DNA of 7,703 nt from contig CAJUPP010000108.1 of the NCBI GenBank assembly GCA_910588325.1, positions 1 to 7,703 on the forward strand. Reading direction: 5' to 3'. The DNA is from an uncultured Hungatella sp. (GTDB lineage Bacteria; Bacillota; Clostridia; Lachnospirales; Lachnospiraceae). The notes under the pieces are model-generated. The model was not told where the DNA came from, made no database searches, and was given only the letters and a program-made list of their open reading frames with translations. Within the stretch, counting starts at the first letter, position 1; every line of letters starts with the position of its first letter. Below are positions 6,223 through 7,703 of this stretch, in pieces. Made by a program: the position numbers and the translations under genes.

Positions 6223-6795
6223 TTGGAATTTATTGATATAAAGGGACTGCAAAAGGAAAACCCAGATATCAAAGGATATCTAAAGATTCCGCAGACAGAG
6301 AACGCTTATCCTGTCATGAGATCGAAAGAGCCAGACTGGTACATAGACAGGGATTTTTATGGAAATAAATCCGTATGCGGAAGTATCTATATGCATAACG
6401 CAAGCTACAAAGGCGGGACAAACCTGGTCCTCTATGGGCACAACATGAGATCCGGGCAGATGTTCGGCACACTGGAAGCCTATTTAGATGAGTCTTTTTT
6501 GCAGCAGAATAAGGAGATCCATTTTATTACGGAAGAGGGGATTCAGGTTTATGAAGTGTGTATGGTGTTTTCTGCTTCCGCTAATAATCAGGAACTTCTG
6601 AAATGCCTGGTTTCGTATACGGAAGAGGAAATGCAGAGTCTGCTGGCATTGATCAAACAACAGGGCGGCAGGAAATATGCTCCTGTGTCCTGGGGGGATT
6701 CTCTCATTACGTTGGCCACTTGTGAGTATTCACAGAAAAACGGCCGCTTTTTCGTAATCGGCAAACAGACGGATATCATAAAAAGGAAAGATTAG
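6223..6795 (+). CDS. Class B-type sortase catalytic domain, N-terminal anchor missing
   Basis: Sortases are membrane-anchored cysteine transpeptidases that attach surface proteins to the cell wall or pilus. The 190 residues cover the whole catalytic domain: NPDIKGYLKIP (about 13-23), YPVMRS, LYGHNM with catalytic H73, TLATCEYS with nucleophile C167, and NGRFFVIGK with R175. The spacing and the helix-rich insert between H and C fit class B enzymes such as those carried by clostridial ICEs. The signal/membrane helix and linker (usually 40-90 residues) are missing. The only in-frame start is TTG 6223, poorly spaced from AAAAGGAAAA (6202-6211), and TAA at 6199-6201 closes the frame. A different frame just upstream (ATG 6167: MMIAFRITQSTKKEKHIVIWNLLI) resembles a sortase cytoplasmic tail running into a membrane helix, suggesting an out-of-frame deletion near 6222-6240. 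As drawn, the product would be cytoplasmic, so probably non-functional. Confidence 0.85.
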   Translation: MEFIDIKGLQKENPDIKGYLKIPQTENAYPVMRSKEPDWYIDRDFYGNKSVCGSIYMHNASYKGGTNLVLYGHNMRSGQMFGTLEAYLDESFLQQNKEIHFITEEGIQVYEVCMVFSASANNQELLKCLVSYTEEEMQSLLALIKQQGGRKYAPVSWGDSLITLATCEYSQKNGRFFVIGKQTDIIKRKD

Positions 6796-6797
6796 TC

Positions 6798-7082
6798 ATG
6801 CAGATAAGAAATACAAAATTTCAGCCAAGACTTATGCAGCAGGAAACGCAGGAAGCGTGGGAGGAAAATGGAGAAAGCCTGAAAGAACGGTTTGGTGCCA
6901 AAGAGAGGCAGGAAGTAAAAGTGGAACGCAAGCCAGTGAGAATGGCAGCTTTCTTATGGAACGGTTTTACCAGAATGGTTCTGGTTGCTTTTGTGGTAAT
7001 CGGTGCCTTCTCTCTGGCAAATCCTTTGTTAAGGGAATATCTGTACGCTCTGTTAAACCAGTTTTGGAGAAGTATCTTATAA
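6798..7082 (+). CDS. Small single-pass membrane protein of unknown function
   Basis: The ATG at 6798 lies two bases after the sortase stop, with AAAAGGAAAG (6781-6790) seven bases upstream, so it is translated from the same message. The 94 residues consist of a charged, probably helical N-terminal half (QQETQEAWEENGESLKERFGAKERQEVK) and one hydrophobic helix at about 58-77 (MVLVAFVVIGAFSLANPLL), followed by a short tail YLYALLNQFWRSIL. The basic run just before the helix (KVERKPVR) predicts the N-terminus inside. I do not recognise a family; the tight coupling to a sortase suggests a cell-envelope or conjugation-related accessory role. The frame appears intact. Confidence 0.75.
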   Translation: MQIRNTKFQPRLMQQETQEAWEENGESLKERFGAKERQEVKVERKPVRMAAFLWNGFTRMVLVAFVVIGAFSLANPLLREYLYALLNQFWRSIL

Positions 7083-7116
7083 AAAATGCTGTATTTGCCG
7101 TAAATGTTTTAAAGTC

Positions 7117-7693
7117 ATGGGAAAAGTCTCCATAATTCACTTAGGAAAGGAGGCTTTGACCCCAGACGGATTCTATATTAACGCAGATGGCCGCTGGTAT
7201 GAAAACGGAAAGGCTGTTTATGTTTCTGGGAAGGGGATTTCCACAAAGAAACAAGAGACAGCACAGTTAGGAAACAAAACTAAGACATCCTATTCTTCTG
7301 GGGGCAGTGGAGGAAGCGGCGGAGGCGGAAGAGGAGGAAACAGTAGCGGAAGTTTTGAAGCCGCCAATTATCGTTATGCTGTCCGCCATATGGATGAACA
7401 AGAATATCTTGTCCTTAGTGGAGGGAAGTTCTTCAAAAGATGCATGGATTACCATTGAATCCGATACGTTTGAGGGTTACCAATTTGTGAAGGGAGCAGT
7501 GGGGAGGCAAAAAGTAACCTCAGACATTCCTGAACGGGAGTATTCCGGATATACTGTGGAAGATGGACAGAGAACCAGCCTTAAACTGGATTTGGATGAG
7601 ACAACGGTTACGATTTATGTGAAGGCGACGGAGGGAAACCAGGTATGCGATGTGGGAATCCGGCCAATGTATGTAGTGGAACAGGCCTATTGA
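7117..7693 (+). pseudogene. Frameshifted Gly/Ser-rich surface-type protein downstream of sortase
   Basis: Frame one runs from ATG 7117 (or an upstream lost start; the frame is open from 7057) to TGA 7456-7458; a second frame carries on to TGA 7691-7693. The first part has TPDGFYINADGRWYENGK (residues about 15-32), like the Gly-Trp/Tyr-rich cell-wall-binding-type repeats common in clostridial surface proteins, then a Gly/Ser-rich linker (about 59-80) and ANYRYAVRHMDEQEYLVL. Protein character changes abruptly after VLSG, while the other frame supplies EGSSSKDAWITIESDTFEGYQF, SDIPEREYSGYTVEDGQ, TTVTIYVKATEGNQ and ends VVEQAY, a beta-rich domain. A one- or two-base change at about 7421-7435 (TTAGTGGAGGGAAG) explains this. 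Joined length is about 190 residues. No clear ribosome binding site fits ATG 7117; AGGAAAGGAGG at 7143-7153 lies too close to TTG 7156. No LPXTG-like sorting signal is visible. Function unknown. Confidence 0.6.
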
Positions 7694-7703
7694 CACTTAT
7701 ATT

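Noticed and set aside
1..7703. CRISPR array, tRNA or rRNA genes
   Set aside because: No regularly spaced repeats, cloverleaf patterns with conserved T-loop, or rRNA-like blocks were seen on either strand.

Overview
The window looks like chromosomal DNA of an anaerobic gut Bacillota, most likely a Lachnospiraceae-type Clostridia. The reasons are AGGAG-type ribosome binding sites, moderate G+C, and a mix of DUF1703-type ATPase, ICE-type coupling protein, class B sortase and VanRS-like two-component genes that is typical of that group. Family assignments come from reading motifs; no database search was possible. Every supported gene is on the + strand.

Layout: (1) 1-397 holds the 3' end of an AAA-ATPase/PD-(D/E)XK (DUF1703-like) gene, a possible 55-codon ORF, and the first 16 codons of a cold-shock protein gene. 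(2) 387-1509 is the remnant of a VirD4/TraG-type coupling protein gene from an integrative conjugative element. It lacks its 5' part, has an internal deletion and has a 3' frameshift. (3) 1510-1779 is non-coding, with a strong intrinsic terminator, a 14-bp perfect palindrome and a sigma-A-like promoter. (4) 1780-5942 is a probable operon: OmpR-family response regulator, class D beta-lactamase lipoprotein, sensor histidine kinase, and a protein resembling GH101/GH129-type glycoside hydrolases. (5) 5943-6221 holds an unidentified gene 3' end, an intrinsic terminator and an A+T-rich spacer. (6) 6223-7693 holds a class B sortase catalytic domain without its membrane anchor, a small single-pass membrane protein, and a frameshifted Gly/Ser-rich surface-type protein, probably further ICE-derived genes.

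The main theme is decay by deletion. At least seven lesions are visible: a cold-shock/coupling-protein junction (~387), an internal deletion (~640) and a frameshift (~1440) in the coupling protein, an in-frame loss of the last third of the response regulator receiver (~2029), a lone TAA stop in the kinase (3653-3655), truncation of the glycosidase-like gene (~5940), and a frameshift at ~7430. The sortase has probably also lost its N-terminus. The beta-lactamase gene is the only member of its operon that looks complete: start, ribosome binding site, lipobox and all class D active-site motifs are present.

As originally built, the operon would have been a membrane kinase and regulator controlling a surface-anchored penicillin-interacting enzyme and a glycan-active protein, carried as cargo of a conjugative element. 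In the present state the kinase is interrupted and the regulator lacks part of its receiver, so the beta-lactamase is probably silent, or expressed without normal signal control.
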